10,298 nucleotides of DNA from an uncultured Mollicutes bacterium (GTDB lineage Bacteria > Bacillota_I > Bacilli_A > RFN20 > CAG-449): assembly GCA_900551385.1 (NCBI GenBank), contig URVS01000038.1, positions 1 to 10,298 of the forward strand, given 5' to 3'. Numbering within the stretch: position 1 is the stretch's first letter; every line of letters starts with the position of its first letter. Shown piece after piece: positions 1-6,811 of this stretch. The notes below the pieces were generated by a model that saw only the letters and a list, made by a program, of their open reading frames with translations, did no database searches and was not told the DNA's origin. Position numbers and translations under genes: made by a program.

Positions 1-1092
1 CATTTCTTTGATCTTTGCGGAAATCAGTTTTGTTGCCTGAGGAGCCCATGATCCATTTCCAAGCACGGCAATCGTACGATTTTGCAGGGAAAGAGCTTTC
101 ATGTCTTCCAAATAATTGTCCATCAGAGGATAAATGCCGTTATTATATGTTGGGGAGGCAAGTACAATGTGGCTGTATTTGAAGCTGTCGGAAATCAGTT
201 CGGATACATGGGTCTTGGAAATGTTATGCATATGAATGTTTTTTACGCCTGCCTCTGCCAGCATAACGGCAAGGATTTCTGCCATATTTTCGGTATTTCC
301 GTACATGGAAGCATAAGCGATCATAACTCCCTTTTCTTCCGGTTCATATCGGCTCCAAAGATTGTATTTTTCTATAATAAAATTCAGATTACTTCTCCAG
401 ACAGGACCGTGGAGCGGACAGATCATCTGAATGTCAAGAGATGAGGCTTTTTTCAATACATTTTGAACTTGCGGGCCGTATTTTCCGACGATATTTGTAT
501 AATAACGGCGCGCTTCATCAAGCCACTCTCTGTTAAAATCAAGTTCATCGTTGAATAAATTTCCGTTTAATGCATTAAATGTGCCGAAAGCATCGGCAGA
601 GAAGAGCACTTTATCCTTTTCGTCATAAGTCATCATTGCTTCGGGCCAGTGAACCATTGGGGACATAATAAAACGAAACGTATGTTTTCCGGAACAGAAA
701 GTATCTCCTTCTTTGACTGTGAGTGTTTTCCCCGTCAGGTCAAAGCTGAAAAATTGTTCGATCATCGGGAATGTTTTTGCGTTTCCGATAATCTTTACGT
801 CGGGATAGTGAAGAAGGAGTTCTCCGATAAGAGAACAGTGATCCGGTTCCATGTGATTGACAACGATATAGTCAAGATTGCGGCCGTTCAGTACAGACAT
901 AACGTTTTCTATAAATTGTTTTCCGATCGCATAGTCGGCTGTATCAAAAAGAACTGTCTGTTCATCCAAAAGAAGGTATGAGTTGTAAGAGACACCTTTG
1001 GCAAGAGGGAAAATATTTTCAAACAATTCAATCTGACGATCGTTTCCCCCGACCCAATATAAGTCTTCTGTTACTTTTCTGAAACATTGCAT
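1..1092 (-). CDS. fprA: Flavodiiron protein (A-type flavoprotein, FprA family), C-terminus cut by the window edge
   Basis: Flavodiiron proteins are cytoplasmic enzymes of anaerobes that reduce O2 to water and/or NO to N2O, fed electrons by rubredoxin or a flavoprotein. The leftward frame starts at ATG 1092-1090, 8 bases after a strong AGGAGG site, and stays open for 364 codons to the window edge; the family is usually about 400 residues. A metallo-beta-lactamase-like domain spans about 1-250 and shows the full diiron ligand set: H80-x-E82-x-D84-H85 (NHMEPDH), H148 (VHWPE), D167 (SADAFG) and H228 (CPLHGP). A flavodoxin domain starts near 254, with the FMN phosphate loop SMYGNTEN at 262-269 and SPTYNNGIYP further on. 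No C-terminal rubredoxin extension can be judged because the end is missing. Base composition and codons are much richer in G+C than every other gene here, suggesting transfer or a contig join. Family assignment is very secure; the O2 versus NO preference cannot be read from sequence. Confidence 0.95.
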   Translation of the reverse strand, partial: MQCFRKVTEDLYWVGGNDRQIELFENIFPLAKGVSYNSYLLLDEQTVLFDTADYAIGKQFIENVMSVLNGRNLDYIVVNHMEPDHCSLIGELLLHYPDVKIIGNAKTFPMIEQFFSFDLTGKTLTVKEGDTFCSGKHTFRFIMSPMVHWPEAMMTYDEKDKVLFSADAFGTFNALNGNLFNDELDFNREWLDEARRYYTNIVGKYGPQVQNVLKKASSLDIQMICPLHGPVWRSNLNFIIEKYNLWSRYEPEEKGVMIAYASMYGNTENMAEILAVMLAEAGVKNIHMHNISKTHVSELISDSFKYSHIVLASPTYNNGIYPLMDNYLEDMKALSLQNRTIAVLGNGSWAPQATKLISAKIKEM

Positions 1093-1101
1093 TATAAGAT
1101 T

Positions 1102-1107
1102 CCTCCT
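1102..1107 (-). promoter_or_regulatory. Ribosome binding site of fprA
   Basis: On the minus strand AGGAGG is followed by an 8-base spacer and ATG at 1092-1090. This perfect Shine-Dalgarno match selects that start over the next downstream start candidates. Confidence 0.85.
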
Positions 1108-1162
1108 AAATTTAATATACAAAATAAACAAGTAAGTTGAATGTTAAAAAATAGTCGATTAT

Positions 1163-1190
1163 ATTCTAGCACAATAGAAAAAAAGCGCAA
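1163..1190 (-). promoter_or_regulatory. Probable sigma-A promoter of fprA
   Basis: Reading leftward, TTGCGC (1190-1185) and TAGAAT (1168-1163) are 16 bases apart. TGC directly precedes TAGAAT, giving an extended -10 (TGn-TAGAAT). The -10 lies about 70 bases upstream of the fprA ATG. This is the best promoter match between fprA and the AT-rich DNA; it was found by eye only. Confidence 0.5.
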
Positions 1191-1224
1191 TATTTATGTG
1201 AGTAAAAATAAGAAAAATAAGAAT

Positions 1225-1250
1225 TGTATCTGCAGGAAAAATGAGATACA
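1225..1250. repeat. Inverted repeat upstream of the fprA promoter
   Basis: TGTATCT (1225-1231) and AGATACA (1244-1250) are perfect 7-base inverted arms separated by 12 bases. The element sits about 35 bases upstream of the proposed fprA -35. It could be a regulator-binding dyad for fprA, since redox- or NO-responsive regulation of such genes is common, but no specific regulator motif is recognised. The short T runs nearby do not make a convincing terminator. Confidence 0.35.
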
Positions 1251-1261
1251 CTGTTAAATAG

Positions 1262-1438
1262 ATTCGGCTGTATTCAAAATATTATAAAAGAAAAAATAAA
1301 AAAAATCCAAAAATAACAAAAATAAAACTTGCTGAAGAGTGTAATGTATCTTTATCTACAATAAAACGTGTTTTGAAAGAAAATAATATAATATTTATTG
1401 GAGCTAGTAAATCAGGTCATTGGGAAATAAAAAAATAA
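1262..1438 (+). pseudogene. C-terminal remnant of a helix-turn-helix protein
   Basis: An open frame with no credible start codon or ribosome site runs from just after an in-frame TAG (1259-1261) to TAA at 1436-1438. From about 1304 it reads as a winged-helix C-terminus: NPKIT, then LAEECNVSLSTIKRVLKEN, then GASKSGHWEIKK and stop. This resembles the DNA-binding tail of AlbA_2/AAA_4-type putative transcriptional regulators, where a KELAEELGVSxxTIxRxIKxL helix-turn-helix followed by GSxKxGxW is typical. Nothing upstream encodes the rest of such a protein, so this is a 5'-truncated leftover. It lies exactly at the switch from GC-richer to AT-rich DNA, consistent with a recombination breakpoint. 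The stop is only 43 bases before the next gene. The helix-turn-helix reading is fairly secure; the parent family is inferred. Confidence 0.6.
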
Positions 1439-1471
1439 TTTAAGATTTTATTTTAATAAATATATTATATT

Positions 1472-1475
1472 GGAG
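1472..1475 (+). promoter_or_regulatory. Ribosome binding site that fixes the acetyltransferase start
   Basis: GGAG lies 6 bases before ATG 1482. A TTG at 1470 opens the same frame 12 bases earlier, but it overlaps this site and has no Shine-Dalgarno sequence of its own, so ATG 1482 is preferred. Confidence 0.75.
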
Positions 1476-1481
1476 ATAAAA

Positions 1482-1967
1482 ATGGAAATAGAATTTATAA
1501 AAGAAAAAGATATCGTTCAATGTCTAAATATTTATAATTATTATATTGAAAATACTTGTTTTACTTTAGAAGAAGAAAAATTAAGTATTGAAGAATTTGC
1601 TAAGAGGGTAAATAGAATTAAAGAAAAATATCCATATATTGTAATTAAAGAAAATAATAAAGTATTAGGTTACGCATATTTAGATGTTTTTAATTCAAGA
1701 AGTGCTTATAAAATTACAGCCGATTTATCAATTTATATTGATCATAATTGTATTCACCAACATTTAGAAAATATATTATTAAATGAAATAGAAAAAGAAG
1801 CTAAAAAATATAATATTAAAAACATTGTATCAATAATTACAAGAAATAATATTGATTCAATTTCTTTTCATGAAAAACATGGTTTTGTTTTAGAAGGACA
1901 TTTAAATGATGTTGCTAATAAATTTAATAAATCATTAGGTATATATTATTTTAGAAAAAGTATTTGA
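1482..1967 (+). CDS. GNAT-family N-acetyltransferase (phosphinothricin/MnaT-like subgroup)
   Basis: A 161-residue protein matching the one-domain GNAT fold, which transfers an acetyl group from acetyl-CoA to an amine in the cytoplasm. The layout follows the phosphinothricin/methionine-sulfoximine acetyltransferase subgroup: an N-terminal IYNYYIENT segment (17-25), VLGYAYL strand (61-67), NSRSAY (71-76), strand LSIYIDHN (82-89), and a motif B region NIDSISFHEKHGFVLEGHL (123-141) equivalent to the usual N-x-x-S-I-x-L-H-E-K-x-G-F. The acetyl-CoA pyrophosphate loop, normally R/Q-x-x-G-x-G/A, reads CIHQHLEN at 90-97 and lacks both glycines, so activity or cofactor binding may differ. Start ATG 1482 is set by GGAG at 1472-1475; the stop is TGA. 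It stands alone, 163 bases before the lipoprotein operon. The family is secure; the substrate is unknown. Confidence 0.85.
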   Translation: MEIEFIKEKDIVQCLNIYNYYIENTCFTLEEEKLSIEEFAKRVNRIKEKYPYIVIKENNKVLGYAYLDVFNSRSAYKITADLSIYIDHNCIHQHLENILLNEIEKEAKKYNIKNIVSIITRNNIDSISFHEKHGFVLEGHLNDVANKFNKSLGIYYFRKSI

Positions 1968-2011
1968 TATAGATTAGTAATTTATATATTCATGTAATAA
2001 ATTAATATAAA

Positions 2012-2060
2012 AATATTAAAATAATTTTTTTGTAATTAATATTTATTTTGTTTTAATATT
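2012..2060. repeat. AT-only inverted repeat between acetyltransferase and lipoprotein operon
   Basis: AATATTAAAATAA (2012-2024) pairs with TTGTTTTAATATT (2048-2060), 13 positions with one G-U wobble and a 23-base loop. It lies 45 bases after the acetyltransferase stop. With no G-C-rich stem it is at best a weak terminator, and arms like this arise easily by chance in such AT-rich DNA. Confidence 0.25.
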
Positions 2061-2066
2061 ATTTAT

Positions 2067-2095
2067 TTGAATAAAATCAATAAATATGGTCTAAT
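2067..2095 (+). promoter_or_regulatory. Probable promoter of the lipoprotein operon
   Basis: TTGAAT (2067-2072) is followed after 17 bases by TCTAAT (2090-2095), preceded by TGG to make an extended -10. It is 36 bases upstream of the first lipoprotein ATG (2131). No further promoter or terminator is needed until 8503, since the gaps between the three lipoprotein genes are 19 and 9 bases. Confidence 0.5.
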
Positions 2096-2130
2096 AAATT
2101 ATACATTTATATATAGGAGAGAAGATATAT

Positions 2131-2256
2131 ATGAAAAAGAAGGTTTTAATTTCGTTAACATTACTAAGTTTATTATTTACTAGCTGTAACAAAAACAATA
2201 ACTCATCAAATAATTCATTTATTGATGATTCTATGACTGATAATGAAATTGTTTAA
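2131..2256 (+). CDS. Lipoprotein signal peptide fragment ended by an in-frame TAA (5' part of lipoprotein 1)
   Basis: ATG 2131, preceded by AGGAGAG (2115-2121), encodes a type II (lipoprotein) signal peptide: KKK, a hydrophobic core VLISLTLLSLL, then the lipobox LFTS with Cys19, followed by an Asn/Ser-rich linker. Translation ends at TAA 2254-2256 (codon 42). The same frame continues immediately into the long body at 2260-4329, so this is not an independent small gene but the 5' end of one lipoprotein gene interrupted by a nonsense codon. A single C-to-T change (CAA to TAA, Gln) would explain it. It matches the signal peptides of the next two genes, each with Cys at residue 19. Alternatives are a sequencing error or a pseudogene in an early stage of decay. 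Confidence 0.75.
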   Translation: MKKKVLISLTLLSLLFTSCNKNNNSSNNSFIDDSMTDNEIV

Positions 2257-2259
2257 ACA

Positions 2260-4329
2260 TTGAATAAAATGAAAGAAGGTAATTTTACATTAGAATATTC
2301 ATTAAGTAATAATGTTTATAAAGATGTTATTACTAAAAATTATTATTATATTGGTTATCTTAATAATGGTTCTATGTTATTAGATACTTATTCAGATACT
2401 AAATATGCTTATGATTATCAAATAAAAAGTGATGAGTCTATTGAATTAAAAGGTCAAACATTTAATGATGAACAAACTTCACAAAAATTAACTAATATTG
2501 ATTTTATAAATAAAATGGCTAAATTAGATACTTCAAATATTACTTTTAGTGATTATGAAGATAATTTTATGACTACAGATGAAAGTGTTATAGAAGCTTT
2601 ATCTAGCCAAATTGATTTTTCATCAGGTATCAAAAGAGCTATTTTTTATAAAGTAAATAATAATTTTACATTTGAATTACAAGCTTATGATAGTGCAAAA
2701 TTAGAATTTTATACTCCAGATGGAGGAATTGTTAATGTCAAAAATATTGGTAATTCTAAGATTGATTCAGTGGAAAAATTTTTATCTAATTGGAAAAAAC
2801 CTACAATCACATTAGAAAATAAAGCTAATAATATTTTTGGTAATGTTTCTTTTGAAACCTCTATTGTTGATTATACTTTAGACAATAATGTAATGTTTTA
2901 TGAAGGGAATGTAAATTTAGATTTATATAATGATTATATTAGAGTTACAACCATTAATGAAAATGATATTCCTTATCAACAAACATATAAGAAAAATAGT
3001 GATGATTCATTAACTCTTATAGGTGTTAATGGTAAAAATGAAGTTGTTAACCAAACTACTACAAAAAGATATAGTGATTTTGCCTTGGTTGGTAAAGAAA
3101 ATTTTGAATTAGATAAATTTAGAAAAATAAATGAAAATGATAATTATTATTTATATTTAGGTGATAATGCTCAACAACTTGCTTATTCTATAACTCAATC
3201 TAATATTTTTTCTAGATTTAAATGTTTAAAAATACAAGTTGAAGTAGAAAATGATTTGGTGAAAAATATTTATTTCTTTACTGGTATTATGCAAGATAGA
3301 GATACTGGAGATTTCTTTTATTATCGATTAGATACAAAGGTATTATCTACACCAAATGTTTTATCTGATAGCACTAAAAAAACTCCTTCTAAAGATGATG
3401 CAGAAATTAAAACTTATTTAAATAAAATTAATTCTGAAGATTCATCTTATTCAATTGATGTAGTTGATTCTGCTTGGGAAGGAAATAGAAAAACTAAAAT
3501 AATTAAATCTAACAATATTTATTTAAAAGGTACATATGAAGTTAGAGAAGATCAATTGACATTAGAAAAAGATGGTGAAGGTTATTACAAAAAAGATGAT
3601 AAAGTTTATAGCGTTACTTTTGATAGAAATAATAATGTCAAATTAAATCCAAACCCATTAAATAAAACTTTATCTGAAACAATTAATTTTTCTATATCTA
3701 GTGAAATATTATCTAAAAAAGATAATGAATTAAGAACGACAGGTGATATTGTTAATATTGGTGATTCATTAGGTTTTATATCATATCCTGATTTTATTGA
3801 TCCTTCTTCATTAAAAATGACTCTTAATAATGATATTATTTCAACTATATTTTATAAATATGGTGGCAGTGGTTTCTCTGGAGATGAAACATTGACATTT
3901 AATTATGATAGTCATGAAGTTAATAATGATTTAATTAGTAATCTTGATGATGCAATAAAAAATATTTCAAGTAAATTAACTTGGAAAGATGGTGGAAGTG
4001 AAACTAATTATAATACTTTAATTGAAATTTTAGGATCTGAAGAAATTGCTCAAAAGGTACCATATTTACCTGATTCAAAATATACTGGTGAAGTTGGTTT
4101 TGTAATAGATTGGGATTATAATAGTGAAGATAATGTTGCGATGATTTATTCAATGTGTTCTGATACTGAATATAACAATAATTATATAGCTAAATTTAAA
4201 GAATATTTATTAACATTAAATTATGTTACAAGTGATAATGTTACATATACAAATAATGTTGATAATCTTAAAATTGTTGTTGGAAATACAATGGATGACT
4301 TTTTACATATTTCATTAATAAATATTTAA
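2260..4329 (+). CDS. Body of lipoprotein 1, separated from its signal peptide by a nonsense codon
   Basis: After the TAA at 2254-2256 the frame stays open for about 690 codons. Any restart (TTG 2260 or ATG 2269) lacks a Shine-Dalgarno site and would give a protein without a signal peptide, so the intended product is almost certainly the 732-codon frame from 2131. The body is Asp/Asn/Lys/Tyr/Ser-rich with no transmembrane segment and looks beta-rich. A short amphipathic stretch followed by a beta region seems to recur: LNKMKEGNFTLEYS at the start, a weaker region after WKKP near codon 226, and TYLNKINSEDSSYSID near codon 431. The last 90 residues (about 641-732) form a separate module beginning PYLPDSKYTGEVGF and ending with a YIAKFKEYLLTLNY helix, resembling C-terminal modules of other Bacilli lipoproteins. 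I recognise no enzymatic motif. It is the first gene of a three-lipoprotein operon, with 19 bases to the next. Expected location is the outer face of the membrane if full length; the function is unknown. Confidence 0.7.
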   Translation: MNKMKEGNFTLEYSLSNNVYKDVITKNYYYIGYLNNGSMLLDTYSDTKYAYDYQIKSDESIELKGQTFNDEQTSQKLTNIDFINKMAKLDTSNITFSDYEDNFMTTDESVIEALSSQIDFSSGIKRAIFYKVNNNFTFELQAYDSAKLEFYTPDGGIVNVKNIGNSKIDSVEKFLSNWKKPTITLENKANNIFGNVSFETSIVDYTLDNNVMFYEGNVNLDLYNDYIRVTTINENDIPYQQTYKKNSDDSLTLIGVNGKNEVVNQTTTKRYSDFALVGKENFELDKFRKINENDNYYLYLGDNAQQLAYSITQSNIFSRFKCLKIQVEVENDLVKNIYFFTGIMQDRDTGDFFYYRLDTKVLSTPNVLSDSTKKTPSKDDAEIKTYLNKINSEDSSYSIDVVDSAWEGNRKTKIIKSNNIYLKGTYEVREDQLTLEKDGEGYYKKDDKVYSVTFDRNNNVKLNPNPLNKTLSETINFSISSEILSKKDNELRTTGDIVNIGDSLGFISYPDFIDPSSLKMTLNNDIISTIFYKYGGSGFSGDETLTFNYDSHEVNNDLISNLDDAIKNISSKLTWKDGGSETNYNTLIEILGSEEIAQKVPYLPDSKYTGEVGFVIDWDYNSEDNVAMIYSMCSDTEYNNNYIAKFKEYLLTLNYVTSDNVTYTNNVDNLKIVVGNTMDDFLHISLINI

Positions 4330-4348
4330 ATAGATTGGAGAGAAAAAA

Positions 4349-6802
4349 ATGAAAAATAAATTATTATTAACTTTATTAGTAGCACCTTTATTGTTGACTG
4401 GATGTAATCCTACAACAAATACAAGTAGTAATACTAGCCAAAATGAATCAATTCAAGAAATACATGTAGATTCTATTGATATTACAAATAAAGATATTAC
4501 TATGAAAATAGGAGAAGTATTAACTTTAAATGTTAATGTATTACCAAATAATGCAGTTAATAAACTTGTTAATTATGAATCAAGTGATTCTACTGTCGCG
4601 TCTGTTGATTTTAATGGTAAAGTTACAGCAAGAAAAGTTGGTAATTGTAAGATTAAAGCAATTAGTGACGATGACCCATCAAAATTTGATGAAATAAATA
4701 TCAAAGTTGAAGAAGCAACATTTACATCTTTAAAAGTTGAATTTGGTGATGATGTTGATATTGTTGAAACAAACAATAATAAATTTTATAAATTAATAGT
4801 AGGTGAAACTTATCCTCTTAATGTTAGTGTCACTCCTAATAGTGATAAATTACCAGAATTAGAAGCTGAATTTAATTTAAAAGATTATTGTTCATTTGAT
4901 AATAAGAATAATACTTTGACAGCTTTAAAAAGAACTGATAATATTACTGTTTCATTTAAAATTAAGGGAACAAATATTAAACAAGAATATAATTTAAGAA
5001 TTATAAATAAAGGTGAAAAAGATATTGCAGAAGTAATTAAAAAAATTAATAAATCTAGTGAATTAGAAAATCAAAAACATGTGACTAATTATAATATTAG
5101 TTATGATTCTGATGTTGTAGATTTAAATTTAGAAAATAGAACTCACACTATTGAAAACACTTCTCATAACATTTATAAAAATGGTGGCAATTATTTTATG
5201 CTTGGTGAAGGCACTAAAAAAGTCACTAAAAATAATAATACAAAAACAATTGATTTTACATCATTTAAAGGTATGGATGGAGAAAGTTATTATGAATTTA
5301 AAGTAGATAATAATGGTAATCATCTTTCTGATACATATAGAAAGGCAATTTCTAGTGAAGATTCTAAAGTAACTATTTCTACTGCTACTGCTATTAAAAA
5401 ATCTACAATATTTACTTTGAATTCTCATGATGGATTATCTGAAATTGCTAAATTCCAAATGAATTTTTTATATGAAAATTCTTATCCATCTATAGAAGGA
5501 ATAACTATTGGCAGTCTTCCTATGTATTTTGGAGGTAATGCTTTAAAAAACACTACTATTTCTGAAGAAAATAATGTTATTTCAGTTGATTCATATTTTA
5601 TTGAAAAAAGACCTTCTGAAGCAGCTTTAGAAAAAGGTGAAGTATATTTTAATCATGGTGAATATACGTTTACTAATGATATTCTTACTTCAATAAATGT
5701 TACTTCAAAAGTTTATAATAATGATTCATTTGATTTTAATAATGAAACATTAAAAGAAAATCCAAATACAATTAAAGTATTTAAATTAGAATATAATCAA
5801 ACTTTTGGTGAATATCAATCATTTAATAATGAACAATATAATCCTAATAAATTATATTTTACTGATTATACTCCTATTTTATTAGATTCAAATAAAAAAG
5901 TTCCATTAGAATATGAAATTGGTAAAAGTTATAATTTAAGTTACACTAATCCAACTCCGAATATGGCAACAGCATCTATTGATGGCTTAAAAATTATGGA
6001 TAATTCAAATCCTAGTGTTGCTACTATTTCTAGTGATCAAAAAAGTATTAAAATCAATGCATCTGGAACTACAACTTTAGGTGTATATTCAACTAAAAAT
6101 AACATCAAAAAAGAAATTGTTGTTAGTGTTGGTAAAGTTGAAGCTGAAGAAATAAAAATATTAATTAATAATAAAGAAGTAAGTGGAACAATTGAAGCAA
6201 AAATAAACAAAAAAATTGATAACATTTCATTTAAAGTTAATCCTAATGGTGCTAGTCAAGATGTTGATGTATCTATTTCAGATGGAGAAGGTATTTTAAC
6301 ACCTAATGAAAATGGTACTTATTCATTTATGAGCACTAAAGAAGGACAATCTACTTTACTTGTTAAAGCTAGAGGTACAAATATATCTTCATCAATTATA
6401 TTTAATGTTACAAAAGAAGCTGAAGCTAATACATTAATTGAAAAAATGATGAAGAATACATATGAATGCAAAGATCTTACTGATTTTGAATATAAACATA
6501 GTTTAAAAATTACTTCAAGCACTACAGCAGTGTTCACTGTTATTGATGCACTTTCTAGTGGTAAATATGTGGTTAATTGTAATATTTTAATTAATGAAAC
6601 CAACAAAACAATAGAGTTTACAAGTTTTGAGCCTGTGTCTGATGATTATACATCTTTACCAATGATTCCAACAAATAAATCTTATAAAATTACTGATGAA
6701 AATAGCTTTGAAGTTAATTTTGTAAGTCATGGTGAAATTGTCGACTTTATAGAAGAAAGTATAGAAATACATACTTATCATTTCAACGCTAAAGCTGAAT
6801 AG
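4349..6802 (+). CDS. Ig-like (Big_2) domain surface lipoprotein, lipoprotein 2
   Basis: An 817-residue lipoprotein. The signal peptide has a hydrophobic core LLLTLLVAPLLLTG and lipobox LLTG with Cys19, then a Thr/Ser/Asn linker. Residues 39-121 are a clear bacterial Ig-like group 2 domain, with SSDSTVASVDFNGKVTA and GNCKIKAIS as the signature. Residues 124-219 look like a second, diverged Ig-like domain. About 222-505 is a large non-Ig module starting IAEVIKKINKSSE and closing with LEYNQTFGEYQSF (FGE at 486-488), similar to the module in the next gene. Two more Ig-like units follow (about 518-597, with SNPSVATISSD, and 600-688). The C-terminal 125 residues, from LIEKMMKN, look like a shortened form of the large module. 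Big_2 domains usually extend or present surface proteins and may bind carbohydrate or protein. ATG 4349 has GGAGAG 6 bases upstream; the stop is TAG. Lipoprotein and Ig calls are secure; the ligand is unknown. Confidence 0.88.
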   Translation: MKNKLLLTLLVAPLLLTGCNPTTNTSSNTSQNESIQEIHVDSIDITNKDITMKIGEVLTLNVNVLPNNAVNKLVNYESSDSTVASVDFNGKVTARKVGNCKIKAISDDDPSKFDEINIKVEEATFTSLKVEFGDDVDIVETNNNKFYKLIVGETYPLNVSVTPNSDKLPELEAEFNLKDYCSFDNKNNTLTALKRTDNITVSFKIKGTNIKQEYNLRIINKGEKDIAEVIKKINKSSELENQKHVTNYNISYDSDVVDLNLENRTHTIENTSHNIYKNGGNYFMLGEGTKKVTKNNNTKTIDFTSFKGMDGESYYEFKVDNNGNHLSDTYRKAISSEDSKVTISTATAIKKSTIFTLNSHDGLSEIAKFQMNFLYENSYPSIEGITIGSLPMYFGGNALKNTTISEENNVISVDSYFIEKRPSEAALEKGEVYFNHGEYTFTNDILTSINVTSKVYNNDSFDFNNETLKENPNTIKVFKLEYNQTFGEYQSFNNEQYNPNKLYFTDYTPILLDSNKKVPLEYEIGKSYNLSYTNPTPNMATASIDGLKIMDNSNPSVATISSDQKSIKINASGTTTLGVYSTKNNIKKEIVVSVGKVEAEEIKILINNKEVSGTIEAKINKKIDNISFKVNPNGASQDVDVSISDGEGILTPNENGTYSFMSTKEGQSTLLVKARGTNISSSIIFNVTKEAEANTLIEKMMKNTYECKDLTDFEYKHSLKITSSTTAVFTVIDALSSGKYVVNCNILINETNKTIEFTSFEPVSDDYTSLPMIPTNKSYKITDENSFEVNFVSHGEIVDFIEESIEIHTYHFNAKAE

Positions 6803-6805
6803 GAG
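6802..6805 (+). promoter_or_regulatory. Ribosome binding site of lipoprotein 3, overlapping the preceding stop
   Basis: The TAG stop of lipoprotein 2 (6800-6802) shares its G with the GGAG site, which is 6 bases before ATG 6812. Ribosomes finishing lipoprotein 2 would therefore cover this site, implying translational coupling. Confidence 0.7.
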
Positions 6806-6811
6806 ATTTTT

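Noticed and set aside
82..981. Rightward open frames at 82-444 and 649-981
   Set aside because: They lie antisense inside the well-supported leftward flavodiiron gene, lack ribosome sites and give compositionally odd, Cys/His-rich proteins with no family resemblance.
2012..2060. Strong terminator after the acetyltransferase
   Set aside because: The inverted repeat is made only of A and T plus one G, with a 23-base loop; it is too weak to call a terminator.
4573..6606. Leftward open frames at 4573-4776, 6037-6225 and 6319-6606
   Set aside because: Antisense to the Ig-domain lipoprotein. Their Leu/Ile/Ser-rich products are mirror images of Asn/Lys/Asp-rich AT codons, with no Shine-Dalgarno sites.
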